The notes beneath the pieces are model-generated. The model saw only the letters and a list, made by a program, of their open reading frames with translations. It was not told the origin of the DNA and did not search any database. From Paenibacillus durus ATCC 35681 (GTDB lineage: Bacteria; Bacillota; Bacilli; Paenibacillales; Paenibacillaceae), in assembly GCF_000993825.1 (NCBI RefSeq), contig NZ_CP011114.1:2170001-2234000 (forward strand): a stretch of 64,000 nt of DNA, read 5' to 3'. Both the position numbers and the translations under genes were made by a program. Below, one piece after another: positions 25,242-33,664 of this stretch; position 1 is the stretch's first letter, and every line of letters starts with the position of its first letter.

Positions 25242-25555
25242 TTACGCGGCTTTTGTCCAGGTCGTGACGATTTCAACATCTGCCGCTTTTATTGTATTAA
25301 ACAGCGGGCAGCGGCGATCCGTTGTCTCTTGAAGCTGCCGGATACGCTCATCCGTTTCATTCGTCTTCACTTCCGCGGTAATCTCCACTTTTTGAAAATA
25401 AGTACGAACCTCTGGATCGCCCATCAACCCGCGAGTATCCAGCTCGCCGCTCCATGAACTGGCGAAGGAAGACATCATCCGGTCCAGCCGAAAGTCCGTT
25501 TCGGTTAACTGCGGGCTGGCTGAGGCGTACTCTCGAGCCTTCTCATAAGTACTCC
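25242..25555 (-). pseudogene. 5'-truncated OsmC-family peroxiredoxin
   Basis: The frame is open from about 25555 to the stop at 25242, and only the last ~100 residues of an OsmC/Ohr-type fold are present. The C-terminal catalytic-Cys segment is intact (RRCPLFNTIKAADVEIVTTW). The N-terminal half with the first strand bundle and the other catalytic residues is missing. In-frame stops lie immediately upstream. An ATG at 25478 would give only 78 residues and has no clear ribosome site. OsmC proteins reduce organic hydroperoxides. This copy is unlikely to be functional. Confidence 0.65.
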
Positions 25556-25635
25556 TGTGTCATCAACAGCTGCCGATTAGAGAATCGGGAACCCTTCCTG
25601 GATTCCCGGTCTCTCGGTCTTAAACTCTATACAAG

Positions 25636-26649
25636 TTAAAATTTAATGCAAATCTTGCCAAAATACGAGCCCTCGGCAAAATAATGCAGCGCTTCAACCG
25701 CATGATCAAATGGAAACACACGGTCAACGACCGGGCGAAGCCCGTTTTGCCGGATGGCTTGGTTCATTGTTTCAAACATGTCGCGGCTGCCGACGTTAAT
25801 GGCTTGCAGGCGCGCTCTTCTTAAAATGGCGGGGATAATTGCAAAACCATCCACTTGATACCCCGATAGACCCCCTACCAAGCTGATTTGACCGCCCACC
25901 CGCAGCGCCGCAATCGACTTGTTCAGTGTAGCCGATCCGCCGAGATCGACGATATGATCAGCACCGCGGCCACCCGTTAGTTCCAGAACGATTTGATCCC
26001 ATTCGGGCGTTTGTTTGTAATTGATTCCGAAATCCGCCCCGAGTTCCTTAGCCCGCTGAAGCTTCTCGTCGCTGCTTGACGTCACGATCACCGATGCGCC
26101 GTGAAGCTTGGCGAATTGAAGCGCGAACAACGAGACACCTCCTGTGCCTTGCACGACAATGGTATCACCCGCTTTGACCCGGCCTTCTTCCACGATAGCG
26201 TGCCACGCCGTCACCCCTGCGCATGGAAGCGCCGCCGCCTCTTCATCCGTCAAATGATCGGGCACTCGAACAAGCCCTTCCTCTGGGAGTACGGCATACT
26301 CCGCAAGCATTCCATTCAGCGGACTTCCCAGTGTGCTTACCCAATTATCCCGCGTAGCCTCTCCGGAAATCCAGCTCTGCGCGAAAATCCCGCTCACCCG
26401 GTCGCCAGTCTTGAAGCTCGTCGTTCCCTCTCCCAATGCGACAACTTCGGCCACACCATCAGACACCGGAATTAATGGTGCATTCAATTCGGGATTGTAA
26501 AACCCATCAATTACACCCAAATCTCTGGAGTTAAGGGAAACCGCCCGCATTTTGATGCAGACTTGGCCTGGACCCGGAACTGGTACCGGACGAACGACTT
26601 CCTTCAACTGATCAATTCCAAATGCGCCTTGAATTTCGTATACTTTCAT
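25636..26649 (-). CDS. Medium-chain dehydrogenase/reductase (quinone-oxidoreductase-like)
   Basis: A 337-residue NAD(P)-dependent oxidoreductase of the MDR superfamily. The GroES-like N-domain carries LNSRDLGVIDG, and the Rossmann motif is VQGTGGVSLFALQFAKLHGASVI near residue 165. The cysteines that bind catalytic zinc in classical alcohol dehydrogenases are not evident, so it fits the zinc-free, quinone-oxidoreductase-like branch. It starts at ATG 26649 with GGAGAGAG upstream. It is divergent from an HxlR regulator 115 bases away, the usual layout for an HxlR-controlled oxidoreductase responding to reactive electrophiles. A diverged fragment of a paralogue is at 36169-36460. Confidence 0.92.
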   Translation of the reverse strand: MKVYEIQGAFGIDQLKEVVRPVPVPGPGQVCIKMRAVSLNSRDLGVIDGFYNPELNAPLIPVSDGVAEVVALGEGTTSFKTGDRVSGIFAQSWISGEATRDNWVSTLGSPLNGMLAEYAVLPEEGLVRVPDHLTDEEAAALPCAGVTAWHAIVEEGRVKAGDTIVVQGTGGVSLFALQFAKLHGASVIVTSSSDEKLQRAKELGADFGINYKQTPEWDQIVLELTGGRGADHIVDLGGSATLNKSIAALRVGGQISLVGGLSGYQVDGFAIIPAILRRARLQAINVGSRDMFETMNQAIRQNGLRPVVDRVFPFDHAVEALHYFAEGSYFGKICIKF

Positions 26650-26764
26650 GAGAGCTCTCTCCTTTTTTGGATGGTATAGACATACATTAATACATATACT
26701 ACACTTTAGTAAGGAGGCACTTTATAGTGTCCAGGGAACCTAAAGGTGCACAGGAGGATGTCAG

Positions 26765-27157
26765 ATGAATTCGTCATATTCACATAAAACGATACAGCCC
26801 GATATATCTTTATCCATTTGCGGATACAGCAAGGTACTTGAGATCGTTTCCAACAAATGGACAGCATTGGTCATCTATGCCATGGAAGATGGAGTCATTC
26901 GTTACGGCGAGATAAGAAGACGAATCGAAGGCATTTCCAAAAAAATGCTGACCCAAACCCTCCGGCAGTTGGAACGAAACGGATTGGTTAAGCGTGTTAT
27001 TACACCGTCCGTCCCGCCAATCGTCGAATACTCTCTCACTACGCTGGGAGAATCTTTGCTTGAGCCGATGAGAGCGCTGAATCAGTGGACAAAAGAAAAT
27101 TACTCGCTAGTTGAACAGGCCAGAGCATCGTATGATCAAGCCTACAACGAGGAATGA
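26765..27157 (+). CDS. HxlR-family regulator
   Basis: A 130-residue winged-helix protein. The HxlR signature is present: SICGYSKVLEIVSNKWTALV, then RYGEIRRRIEGISKKMLTQTLRQLERNGLV and the wing VEYSLTTLGESL. There is a single Cys near the N-terminus (residue 19), the position that senses electrophiles or oxidants in HypR/YodB relatives. AGGAGG lies 6 bases before ATG. It is divergently oriented to the MDR oxidoreductase and likely controls it and itself. Confidence 0.93.
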   Translation: MNSSYSHKTIQPDISLSICGYSKVLEIVSNKWTALVIYAMEDGVIRYGEIRRRIEGISKKMLTQTLRQLERNGLVKRVITPSVPPIVEYSLTTLGESLLEPMRALNQWTKENYSLVEQARASYDQAYNEE

Positions 27158-27220
27158 AGCCGAGAGAGTCGCATTTTGCGGTAAGCAGCACTCCACCGGG
27201 ATGATCATGTCTGGCGTACT

Positions 27221-27270
27221 CAAAAAACGACCTCGTCCTCCACTTAACCGTGGATTTCGAGGTCATTTTG
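27221..27270 (-). terminator. Terminator of the laccase gene
   Basis: GACCTCG pairs with CGAGGTC around a partly paired loop, and TTTTTT follows on the minus strand. It lies just beyond the multicopper oxidase stop. Confidence 0.65.
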
Positions 27271-27283
27271 AGTTTTTCTAAAT

Positions 27284-28858
27284 TCATTTATTCCTCTTCT
27301 TCGGAAGTATAATGTATGGACGCATCATATCATGATCTTCATGCTCCAGCATATGACAATGCCAGACGTAGCGGCCGGTAAAAGGACCGAATCGGGCTAT
27401 AATCTCAGTTACTTCCCCCGGGTTGGCACGGACTGTATCTTTTAAGCCGCGTTCATTGAGGGCCGGTTTAATCGGAGGAGCTGTATAACGGATCTTTCCT
27501 GTTCGATTAAAGAAATTAACATCAAACGGACGACGCTGCAGAATTTGAAAATGGACAAGATGCAGATGGATAGGATGAGTATCCGCTGTCGTATTGATCA
27601 ACCGCCAAATTTCTTTTGTTCCAACCGTAGGCTTCTCCGTAACCGGATCTTCCCATGATCTTCCCGTTAACAGTTGTAATAAGCGTCCGAAGTTGTCGAA
27701 TGACTCAACAAGAGGTAAGTTTCTTACTCTTTTGACATTTGTTCTTGTTAACTTAGTAATTCTGGACAAGGTTGCAGGAATTTTGCTATTATCTTTACCC
27801 TTCAGAGACAATTTAACCCTAAACTGCATGATCATTCCTGTTGTATTTGGGTTGAGATTACCGGGCTTTCCATCAGGGAAGGGAGCCGGAGCATTATTGG
27901 TCAGCGTGATCCTTTTGCCTGCCATTTTTGAAAAATCAACGATGATATCAACACGTTCGGAAGGTGCTATCAGAATTTGCTTTGCTTTTACGGGCTTTTC
28001 AAGTAATCCCCCATCTGTGCCGATTTGAAAGAAGGATTGACCGGAATTGAGCTTTAGACGATAAAAGCGGGCGTTGGAAGCATTTAGAATACGGAAACGG
28101 TACTTCCTGGGTTCCACATTTAGAAAAGGCCAAACCTTTCCATTGACCAGGATCGTATCACCGAAAAATTCAGGTACAACCGAGGGCTTAGGGATTCGGG
28201 CGTTCGGATTTTTTAAACTGCTGCGTTCGGGCCGATTCGGATAAAAGAGCAAGCCGTCGGGTTTGAATGAGCGGTCTGCGATCATCAGCGGTATTTCATA
28301 AGGACCTTTAGGCAGCGGAAGAGCGTCCTCCTCCTTATCCCTAATAAAATAAAAGCCTGCTAAACCGGCATAGACATTCAATCTGGTAATCCCCATAGCA
28401 TGATCATGATACCAAAGAGCCGTTGAACGCTGATTGTTTGTATACGTATAGACTTTATTTTTAAAGACAGGTCCTGTTTTGGCAAACCCGCGTGTAAACC
28501 AAGCCTCCGGATAACCATCACTGTCCGGCCGAACCCTTGCTCCATGCAAATGGACTACTGTGCGTACCTGCGGGTCATTCCGTCCGGCCCCGTGAATAGA
28601 TGTATCGACCGGTAGAATATGTTTTTTAGGAAGCTTATTTTCCCATAAGACCTTTACGGTCTCGCCCTTTCTGACGTTAATGGTCGGACCTGGGAATTGG
28701 CTTTCAAAGCCCCACAAAGTCGTCTTCGGTAAGTCACGATGAAGAGAGGCAGTAAATTGCTTCATCCTTACCTTGTAATACGTGATTCCGTTCTTCCTTA
28801 AGGCCGGTGTTAAGGTTCTAGGAATCGGTAAGGGATCAACAAATTTGGCTAGTGCCAT
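27284..28858 (-). CDS. cotA: Multicopper oxidase, CotA-type spore-coat laccase
   Basis: A 524-residue three-cupredoxin oxidase with all four copper motifs: HLHGARV, WYHDHAMG, HPIHLHLVHF and the last one WHCHMLEHEDHDMM. The type-1 copper axial position after the last motif is Met, as in CotA laccase and bilirubin oxidase. There is no signal peptide, consistent with a protein assembled on the spore coat from the mother cell. It oxidises phenols or bilirubin with four-electron reduction of oxygen and could give pigment and UV protection. Length and sequence order match Bacillus CotA. It is monocistronic with its own terminator. Confidence 0.92.
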   Translation of the reverse strand: MALAKFVDPLPIPRTLTPALRKNGITYYKVRMKQFTASLHRDLPKTTLWGFESQFPGPTINVRKGETVKVLWENKLPKKHILPVDTSIHGAGRNDPQVRTVVHLHGARVRPDSDGYPEAWFTRGFAKTGPVFKNKVYTYTNNQRSTALWYHDHAMGITRLNVYAGLAGFYFIRDKEEDALPLPKGPYEIPLMIADRSFKPDGLLFYPNRPERSSLKNPNARIPKPSVVPEFFGDTILVNGKVWPFLNVEPRKYRFRILNASNARFYRLKLNSGQSFFQIGTDGGLLEKPVKAKQILIAPSERVDIIVDFSKMAGKRITLTNNAPAPFPDGKPGNLNPNTTGMIMQFRVKLSLKGKDNSKIPATLSRITKLTRTNVKRVRNLPLVESFDNFGRLLQLLTGRSWEDPVTEKPTVGTKEIWRLINTTADTHPIHLHLVHFQILQRRPFDVNFFNRTGKIRYTAPPIKPALNERGLKDTVRANPGEVTEIIARFGPFTGRYVWHCHMLEHEDHDMMRPYIILPKKRNK

Positions 28859-28981
28859 GTCATCTGTCCTTTCCTTTGATATTCCTCCTTAGCTTATGTG
28901 TTTATCCAAATTATGGTGTTTTTTCACATAGCGATCAGCGGATATCAATGCGATGGATCAGCGAAAGGACACTAGCTCACC

Positions 28982-29626
28982 TCACACCGCAGCCAAACGG
29001 GCTCCGAGCTCAAACGCCTTTCTGCAGTCGACGGGAAACTGCTCCTCTCTCACCCTAGCCTTCTGCTCAGCATCGAATCTGGAGGCTTCATACTTGGAAT
29101 AATCGGCAAATTGATACGTATCGCAGGAGAGCAGAATCTCCGAATCCCCGCCCAGGATGTGCAGAAGATTCTGGTTACTCTGGAATACCGCCTCGTAGTT
29201 CATCTCTCTTGCCCGCTCTTCCGTGACATTCATGGTATAGATAAAACCTGAGTTAATCCTGCCCGCAAAAGTGGACCTTTCTCCTTCGTTGTAGGATAGA
29301 TTTGGGAACAGCAGCCGCTCCAGAAAACTTCGCATTTCCCCGGTAACATTGCCGAAATAGATTGGCGAACCAAGCAGGAGGACGTCGCATGCCAGAATTT
29401 CCTGCAGCACTTCCTTCAAATCGTCCTTCATGGCACATAGTCCGCCCAGCCGGCTGTCCTTTCTTTTGCAGGACAAGCAGCTCGCGCATCCCTTGAAATC
29501 CATACTGTACAAATGCACCAGCTTCGTTTCCGCTCCCCGGGACTGCGCCCCATGCAGCGCTTCCTGAAGCAGTGTCGCGGTATTGCGGTTTGTTCTCGGA
29601 CTGCCGTTGACAGCAATGACTTTCAT
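28982..29626 (-). CDS. Flavodoxin-family NAD(P)H-dependent FMN oxidoreductase
   Basis: A 214-residue flavoprotein of the NADPH-dependent FMN reductase/iron-sulfur flavoprotein family. The N-terminal flavin loop is VNGSPRTNRNTATLL. A Cys-rich segment GCASCLSCKRKDSRLGGLC near residues 47-65 resembles the cluster-binding loop of iron-sulfur flavoproteins. The second flavin loop is LLGSPIYFGNVTGEMRSFLE. It lies 121 bases downstream of the nitrogenase-like K gene on the same strand, but a strong terminator separates them. A role as an electron donor to that system is therefore possible but not supported by operon structure. Confidence 0.88.
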   Translation of the reverse strand: MKVIAVNGSPRTNRNTATLLQEALHGAQSRGAETKLVHLYSMDFKGCASCLSCKRKDSRLGGLCAMKDDLKEVLQEILACDVLLLGSPIYFGNVTGEMRSFLERLLFPNLSYNEGERSTFAGRINSGFIYTMNVTEERAREMNYEAVFQSNQNLLHILGGDSEILLSCDTYQFADYSKYEASRFDAEQKARVREEQFPVDCRKAFELGARLAAV

Positions 29627-29690
29627 CTTTTCTCACTCCTTAAGTTCATGGTGGATCAGTTCCTTTCCGCAGAGCCTACGATCCCGAACG

Positions 29691-29734
29691 AAAAAAAGGT
29701 TCGAAAATTGCTCCTAAGAACAATTATACGAACC
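29691..29734 (-). terminator. Terminator of the nitrogenase-like operon
   Basis: GGTTCG (29698-29703) pairs with CGAACC (29729-29734), extended by AATTG/CAATT. On the minus strand it is followed by seven T residues. It ends the D-K transcript before the flavodoxin-family gene. Confidence 0.72.
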
Positions 29735-29747
29735 ATTGAGCTTATTT

Positions 29748-31061
29748 TCACATGAAATCATTTAAAACAACGGAATAAATATCTTCAATCAACTGTAATG
29801 CTCCGTTATATCCAACGTACGATTTGCTGAGTACCAATTCATTTCCGATCGGCGCGGAAACGGATAACTGATAGGCGTTCAAGTCTCTGGCAACCACCCG
29901 TTCCCAAGAGCTGCCTAGAATGAGCGGCCGGCTTCTGATTTTTAATTTTCGGATTTCTTCTTCAACATAACCGCCATCATTGGAAAATACCGTTTCAGGA
30001 GCGATATCATTTGTAAATTTCCCAAACTCTGCGATAACATCGCTCTGATAATCTGTCGGTGTATCATCGGTGATGAACTGCTTCTCCGGGATTAATCCCA
30101 TGTCGTTGGTTAAAAATCTGGCGATTCCCAGCGCATACAGGCTGTCCGCCACCGTAATGAAGCGTCTCGGCAGCAGTCTAGTTTCCAATAAAGTGTCGGC
30201 TGCTCTCTCCAAATAGTAGAAATACCGATCCTCCTGCTTGCGGATGACATTTTCCACGACTGAAGGATCAATCCCGGCGAATTCGCCTACCGTTCTCAGG
30301 AAATTGGAGGTTTCGGTCGGACCGATCGGAAGCGCGGGATAATGCAGAAATGGTGTACCGAATTTATCTTTCAAATGCTCGGCGGTCCGGAGTCCTACCC
30401 ATGGAGAGATAACCAGGTTAAACTGCGCCTTAGGTATGTCATTGACGGCATCAACGCTGCTATCCGGTCCGAAGATCACATTCGGTTTCAGCCCGAGCGA
30501 AGAAATGAGCAAGTTCAGCTGCTCAATGTCACCCGACCAGAAGGTATTCTGATAAGGCACAGACGACCAGATATTGACCAGTCCCGGTTCTACCTGCTGC
30601 GGCTGCAAATACTGGTCGATAATGGCATCCAGAACCAGTTCATGACCGATCAGATTGCTTCCCTTGAACCCGCCGGTTTCCACATATACAATCGGTTTGC
30701 CCTGGGCCTGGAATTTTCTCGTAATCTCGCCCACATCATCCCCGATAATATCGGAAGTACAGCCCGTGAGCACAACGAATAAATCGCCGTCGATGACATC
30801 AAAGGTATTGGTGATGACTTTGCGCAGCCGGTCCGTGCCGCCAAACACCACTTCTTTTTCCGAGGCATTGGTGCAGGGAATCGCATGTCCCCCGACATAA
30901 CCCGAACCCTGATGGCCGTTCTGGCTTCCGAGTGTCGTCCACAGCTTGGCCACGCACCCCGGACCGGCATGAACGATGGGCACCGCTCTCTTGATGGCTA
31001 GTACCGATTCAAAGGCACCGAGTGTGCACACATGTCTGATTTGCTCAACGCACAGCGACAT
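29748..31061 (-). CDS. Nitrogenase component 1-like protein, K (beta)-type
   Basis: About 437 residues from ATG 31061. GTG 31076 is an alternative, overlapping the D-type gene more deeply. It has the three cysteines that ligate the P-cluster in NifK: Cys12 (VCTLGA), Cys36 (VHAGPGC) and Cys101 (LTGCTSDIIGDD). The fold repeats of the oxidoreductase nitrogenase component 1 family are present to the end. It is shorter than NifK (about 520) and close in size to AnfK/VnfK and to the Mar (methylthio-alkane reductase) beta subunits. No delta subunit gene is present. It is the second gene of a two-gene operon and overlaps the first by 17 bases. Confidence 0.85.
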   Translation of the reverse strand: MSLCVEQIRHVCTLGAFESVLAIKRAVPIVHAGPGCVAKLWTTLGSQNGHQGSGYVGGHAIPCTNASEKEVVFGGTDRLRKVITNTFDVIDGDLFVVLTGCTSDIIGDDVGEITRKFQAQGKPIVYVETGGFKGSNLIGHELVLDAIIDQYLQPQQVEPGLVNIWSSVPYQNTFWSGDIEQLNLLISSLGLKPNVIFGPDSSVDAVNDIPKAQFNLVISPWVGLRTAEHLKDKFGTPFLHYPALPIGPTETSNFLRTVGEFAGIDPSVVENVIRKQEDRYFYYLERAADTLLETRLLPRRFITVADSLYALGIARFLTNDMGLIPEKQFITDDTPTDYQSDVIAEFGKFTNDIAPETVFSNDGGYVEEEIRKLKIRSRPLILGSSWERVVARDLNAYQLSVSAPIGNELVLSKSYVGYNGALQLIEDIYSVVLNDFM

Positions 31062-32553
31062 TTTTCTTGTTCTCACTTTCTTTTCTCTTATTTTTTTGTT
31101 TAAGGAATTCGAAGGGGTCCTGCTCCAGCCACCACTCGGTATAAGGCAGATTGATTCGTTTGGACAGATTTACGGCAAGACTATTGTTGGTCAATGCATC
31201 GATAATGCGATGGCCGAACTCGATCGTTCCCTGATAACCGAAGGCACTATATTCATCGCTGACCATGATAGCGGGAATTCCCATCTTAGTAGCCCAGACA
31301 GACATTCCGGGATGTCTTCCGATGAAAATATCAGGCTTGACCTTGGACAGCACATTGATTACCTCGTGATTCTGCTGATCGCTTACGCTGACCGGAATAT
31401 CCTTGTCTTTCTTAGTCAGCTCGGTTGTGCAGGATGGGCATCCGCCATGATCATGCTTGGCATCGTAATGCCAGGAGAATCCCCATACCACTTCCATGCC
31501 GAGATCCTCCAAGAGCCGGATATAGTTATGCGCGAAGCTCGGCCCCATGCCGACGACAACTTTTTTGCCTTTCAGCTTAAACTTGATCTCTTCCAATTCA
31601 GGCGCAGCAAGAATCTTTTGTTCGGCAAGGTACTCTTCCACTTCTTTCTCCTTACCCACTGTCTCTCCAAGCTTTGTGAGCCAGTCGTCAAATCCGGAAA
31701 TTCCGTGCGGCTGCAGCGCCGTTACATAAGGGACGCCAAAATTCTGCTCCAGGCCATTCCCCATATAACTGCCGAGCGTGCCGCAAATACTGATTGTAGC
31801 CGCGGCTTCCGACCATCTGGAGATTTCCTCTATGTTGCTGTAGGGTATTCCGAACTGAGGCACCAGCCCCAAACGCCCGAAAATCTCGGTAATGACAGCC
31901 CGTCCACTGCCCGCAAAATTGATGACATTAACCAATTCGGGACGCTTCTTCTCGGCAGGCTTAACAATTCGCGACAATATGGCATGGAATGCCGCATCAA
32001 ACCCGGAAGCCCAGATCTGTGACCGGAATCCTTCGCAAAAAACGGGAACAACGGGGATGCCAATCTCCGCTTCTACATTTCTGATCGTGCTTTCGATATC
32101 GTCTCCGATAATGCCGGAAGCGCAGGATGTGGTCACAAAGATCGCTTTGGGATTAAATCTTTCATAGGCTTTCAGGATGCCTTCTTTCAGGATCTTGTCC
32201 CCGCCGAATACGACAGCGTTCTCCGACATATTGGTATTGATGATTCTAACGTTTCTCTGGTTCCAGTCTCTGATTCTCTGTCCCCATTGAAACCCCGCGT
32301 TTGCGCCCGCGACGTCACCCGCACAGCCGATCGGCCCATGATTGACGATAGCCGCGTCCGTAATCGAAGATAAATACCCTTGTGCACAGCCCGAGTTGCA
32401 ATTTGTAGCCTGGCTGAATCCTCTGGATGCATTTTTCAGACATCCGGATTGTGATTGTTCCGCCAAATCTTTGATCGTTCCTTGGTACCCTACGATGGAT
32501 TTCAGTCTTTTTTCCCTGATGGTTACCTGTGAGAGATTTAAATTAATTGACAC
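31045..32553 (-). CDS. Nitrogenase component 1-like protein, D (alpha)-type
   Basis: A 502-residue protein from GTG 32553 with AAGGAGG upstream. The cysteines expected for the P-cluster are Cys56 (GCAQG), Cys77 (NHGPIGC) and Cys144 (VTTSCASGIIGDD). Cys257 (SICGTLGSYMG) aligns with the NifD cysteine that binds the active-site cofactor. The other cofactor ligand, His442 of NifD, appears to be Ser432 here (MVSDEYSAFGYQG). An unusual His/Cys-rich stretch, HYDAKHDHGGCPSC, lies at about 362-375. The set looks catalytic rather than a simple scaffold, but not a standard nitrogenase. No H (reductase), B or G gene is in the window. Substrate unknown. Confidence 0.85.
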   Translation of the reverse strand: MSINLNLSQVTIREKRLKSIVGYQGTIKDLAEQSQSGCLKNASRGFSQATNCNSGCAQGYLSSITDAAIVNHGPIGCAGDVAGANAGFQWGQRIRDWNQRNVRIINTNMSENAVVFGGDKILKEGILKAYERFNPKAIFVTTSCASGIIGDDIESTIRNVEAEIGIPVVPVFCEGFRSQIWASGFDAAFHAILSRIVKPAEKKRPELVNVINFAGSGRAVITEIFGRLGLVPQFGIPYSNIEEISRWSEAAATISICGTLGSYMGNGLEQNFGVPYVTALQPHGISGFDDWLTKLGETVGKEKEVEEYLAEQKILAAPELEEIKFKLKGKKVVVGMGPSFAHNYIRLLEDLGMEVVWGFSWHYDAKHDHGGCPSCTTELTKKDKDIPVSVSDQQNHEVINVLSKVKPDIFIGRHPGMSVWATKMGIPAIMVSDEYSAFGYQGTIEFGHRIIDALTNNSLAVNLSKRINLPYTEWWLEQDPFEFLKQKNKRKESENKKNVAVR

Positions 32554-32817
32554 TATTAAAACCTCCTTCTAACTTTATTTAGGTTTAACTCACTCCTTAG
32601 GCGCACACCATTATTTGGCTGTTGCCAGGTATTGTAACAAGCAAAATCGGATAAGGAATTCGGTTTGGCGAAAATCATGGAGAGCAGTCCGGATCATATG
32701 AGGGTTGTCTTACCCGCTGCATTATCCCGGGGAATGGTGATGATATGGGGGATTTTCTAGCGATCAAAAAGGCAGCGAGTTTATTCCGAGTAATCTCATA
32801 TGCTTAATGTTTTTACT
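32554..32817 (-). promoter_or_regulatory. Long structured leader of the nitrogenase-like operon
   Basis: About 260 bases lie between the promoter and the D-type start codon. Nested pairings are visible on the minus-strand transcript. CATATGAG (32795-32802) pairs with CTCATATG (32695-32702). CTCGCTGC (32772-32779) pairs with GCAGCGGG (32713-32720). ATCCC (32749-32753) pairs with GGGAT (32724-32728). The three helices are coaxial and mutually compatible, giving one extended hairpin domain. I do not match it to a known riboswitch class. Confidence 0.45.
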
Positions 32818-32845
32818 AGTATAGCATTATTTGGGTATATGTCAA
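32818..32845 (-). promoter_or_regulatory. SigmaA-type promoter of the nitrogenase-like operon
   Basis: On the minus strand TTGACA (32845-32840) and TATACT (32823-32818) with a 16-base spacer. Nothing like a sigma-54 -24/-12 element is seen. Confidence 0.65.
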
Positions 32846-32877
32846 GGATCAACATTCCTACCAAACTCTTCGAAAAC

Positions 32878-32925
32878 AAAAAAGCCTGCAAACCAAATTC
32901 CCATAACGGGCTTGGTCTGTAGGCT
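32878..32925 (-). terminator. Terminator of the bactofilin-like lipoprotein gene
   Basis: A stem formed by GCCTGCAAACCAA and TTGGTCTGTAGGC, followed on the minus strand by TTTTTTG. Confidence 0.65.
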
Positions 32926-32949
32926 AGGTATTGAATTATAGCTTTGCGA

Positions 32950-33501
32950 TTATTGGACTTCAGTTTTCCCTGTTACTTTACCATCAATTTTGGCGGATGC
33001 TTTCACATCTTCGCTTGCAAAGTAAATGTTGCCATCGACGGTTGATGTTTCATGAAGGTTAAATCCTTTGGCTTCTACATAAACGTCGCCTTTAATCGTT
33101 CCGCCTTGAACTCTTAAATTTTCACTTTTCACTGTAACTTTCGGTGCAGTAAGCGTGTAATTAGCGGTAACATTGCGATTCGCATCCTGCGCGTAAAGGG
33201 CGATTTTCCGGTAAATATTACCGTCTGCCGCACCCTTATCATGGAATTCGCCGTCTACAACCACTTCATTACCAATCGTCAAATCATTAAGAATGGCAAT
33301 GATCCAGGTTCCTTCCGGGCTAACCGCCTTGTTGAAAGCATCTGCTACGTTTACGATAGACGCCGTAGTTTTAGCATCCGTTTGCTCTGCCGCTGCCGGA
33401 CTGGCCGATGGAGCCGCTGCTTCTTCCTTGTTTCCCCCACAACCGGACAATACTGCGGCTGCGATTCCTGCAACTAGCAAACCTTTAAATATTTTCACCA
33501 T
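32950..33501 (-). CDS. Lipoprotein with polymer-forming (bactofilin-like) repeats
   Basis: About 183 residues. ATG 33501 is chosen because GGGGGGA lies 6 bases before it. A lipoprotein signal peptide has the lipobox VLSGC (Cys near residue 20), followed by an Ala/Ser/Glu linker. The C-terminal half shows short beta-helix-like repeats (VTVKSENLRVQGGTIKGDVYVEAKGF, broken here as NLHETSTVDGNIYF, and KIDGKVTGKTEV), the pattern of polymer-forming cytoskeletal/bactofilin domains. Such proteins can form surface filaments or sheets. It would be anchored to the outer face of the membrane. It is a single-gene unit with its own terminator. Confidence 0.72.
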   Translation of the reverse strand: MVKIFKGLLVAGIAAAVLSGCGGNKEEAAAPSASPAAAEQTDAKTTASIVNVADAFNKAVSPEGTWIIAILNDLTIGNEVVVDGEFHDKGAADGNIYRKIALYAQDANRNVTANYTLTAPKVTVKSENLRVQGGTIKGDVYVEAKGFNLHETSTVDGNIYFASEDVKASAKIDGKVTGKTEVQ

Positions 33502-33594
33502 AATTCCCCCCAATTGTATTTATAAAAATATTATATATTAAAACAATAAGAAAATAATGTGACAAATTTCACGAAAAAACGACATTTTATTCCC

Positions 33595-33664
33595 CAAGAA
33601 GATCCATCAGACTTAGGGCTTTCTTCAGATTATTCATCGTCAGAAACCGCTCGCTATCCAGTCG
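33595..33664 (-). pseudogene. Remnant of a nucleoside hydrolase 3' end
   Basis: On the minus strand a frame reads LDSERFLTMNNLKKALSL and stops near 33596. Its first part matches the end of the nucleoside hydrolase at 24149 (EVDSERFLEMLMNRL). At DNA level TGGATAGCGA-CGGTTTCTG is shared, with a single base differing. The remnant begins inside the last codons of the amidohydrolase and supplies its stop codon. Confidence 0.55.

Noticed and set aside
25578..25616. Hairpin GAGAATCGGGAA / TTCCCGGTCTCTC after the MDR gene
   Set aside because: The stem is plausible but no T-tract follows on either strand, so termination is unsupported.
30976..32022. 348-residue plus-strand frame opposite the nitrogenase-like genes
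   Set aside because: No recognisable motifs or ribosome site. The minus strand carries the conserved cysteines and family pattern.
32590..32640. S-box (SAM-I riboswitch)-like string CTGGCAAC ... AATGGTG in the nitrogenase-like leader
   Set aside because: Only these short pieces fit. The kink-turn and the GATGAA part of the S-box core are missing, so I do not call a SAM riboswitch.
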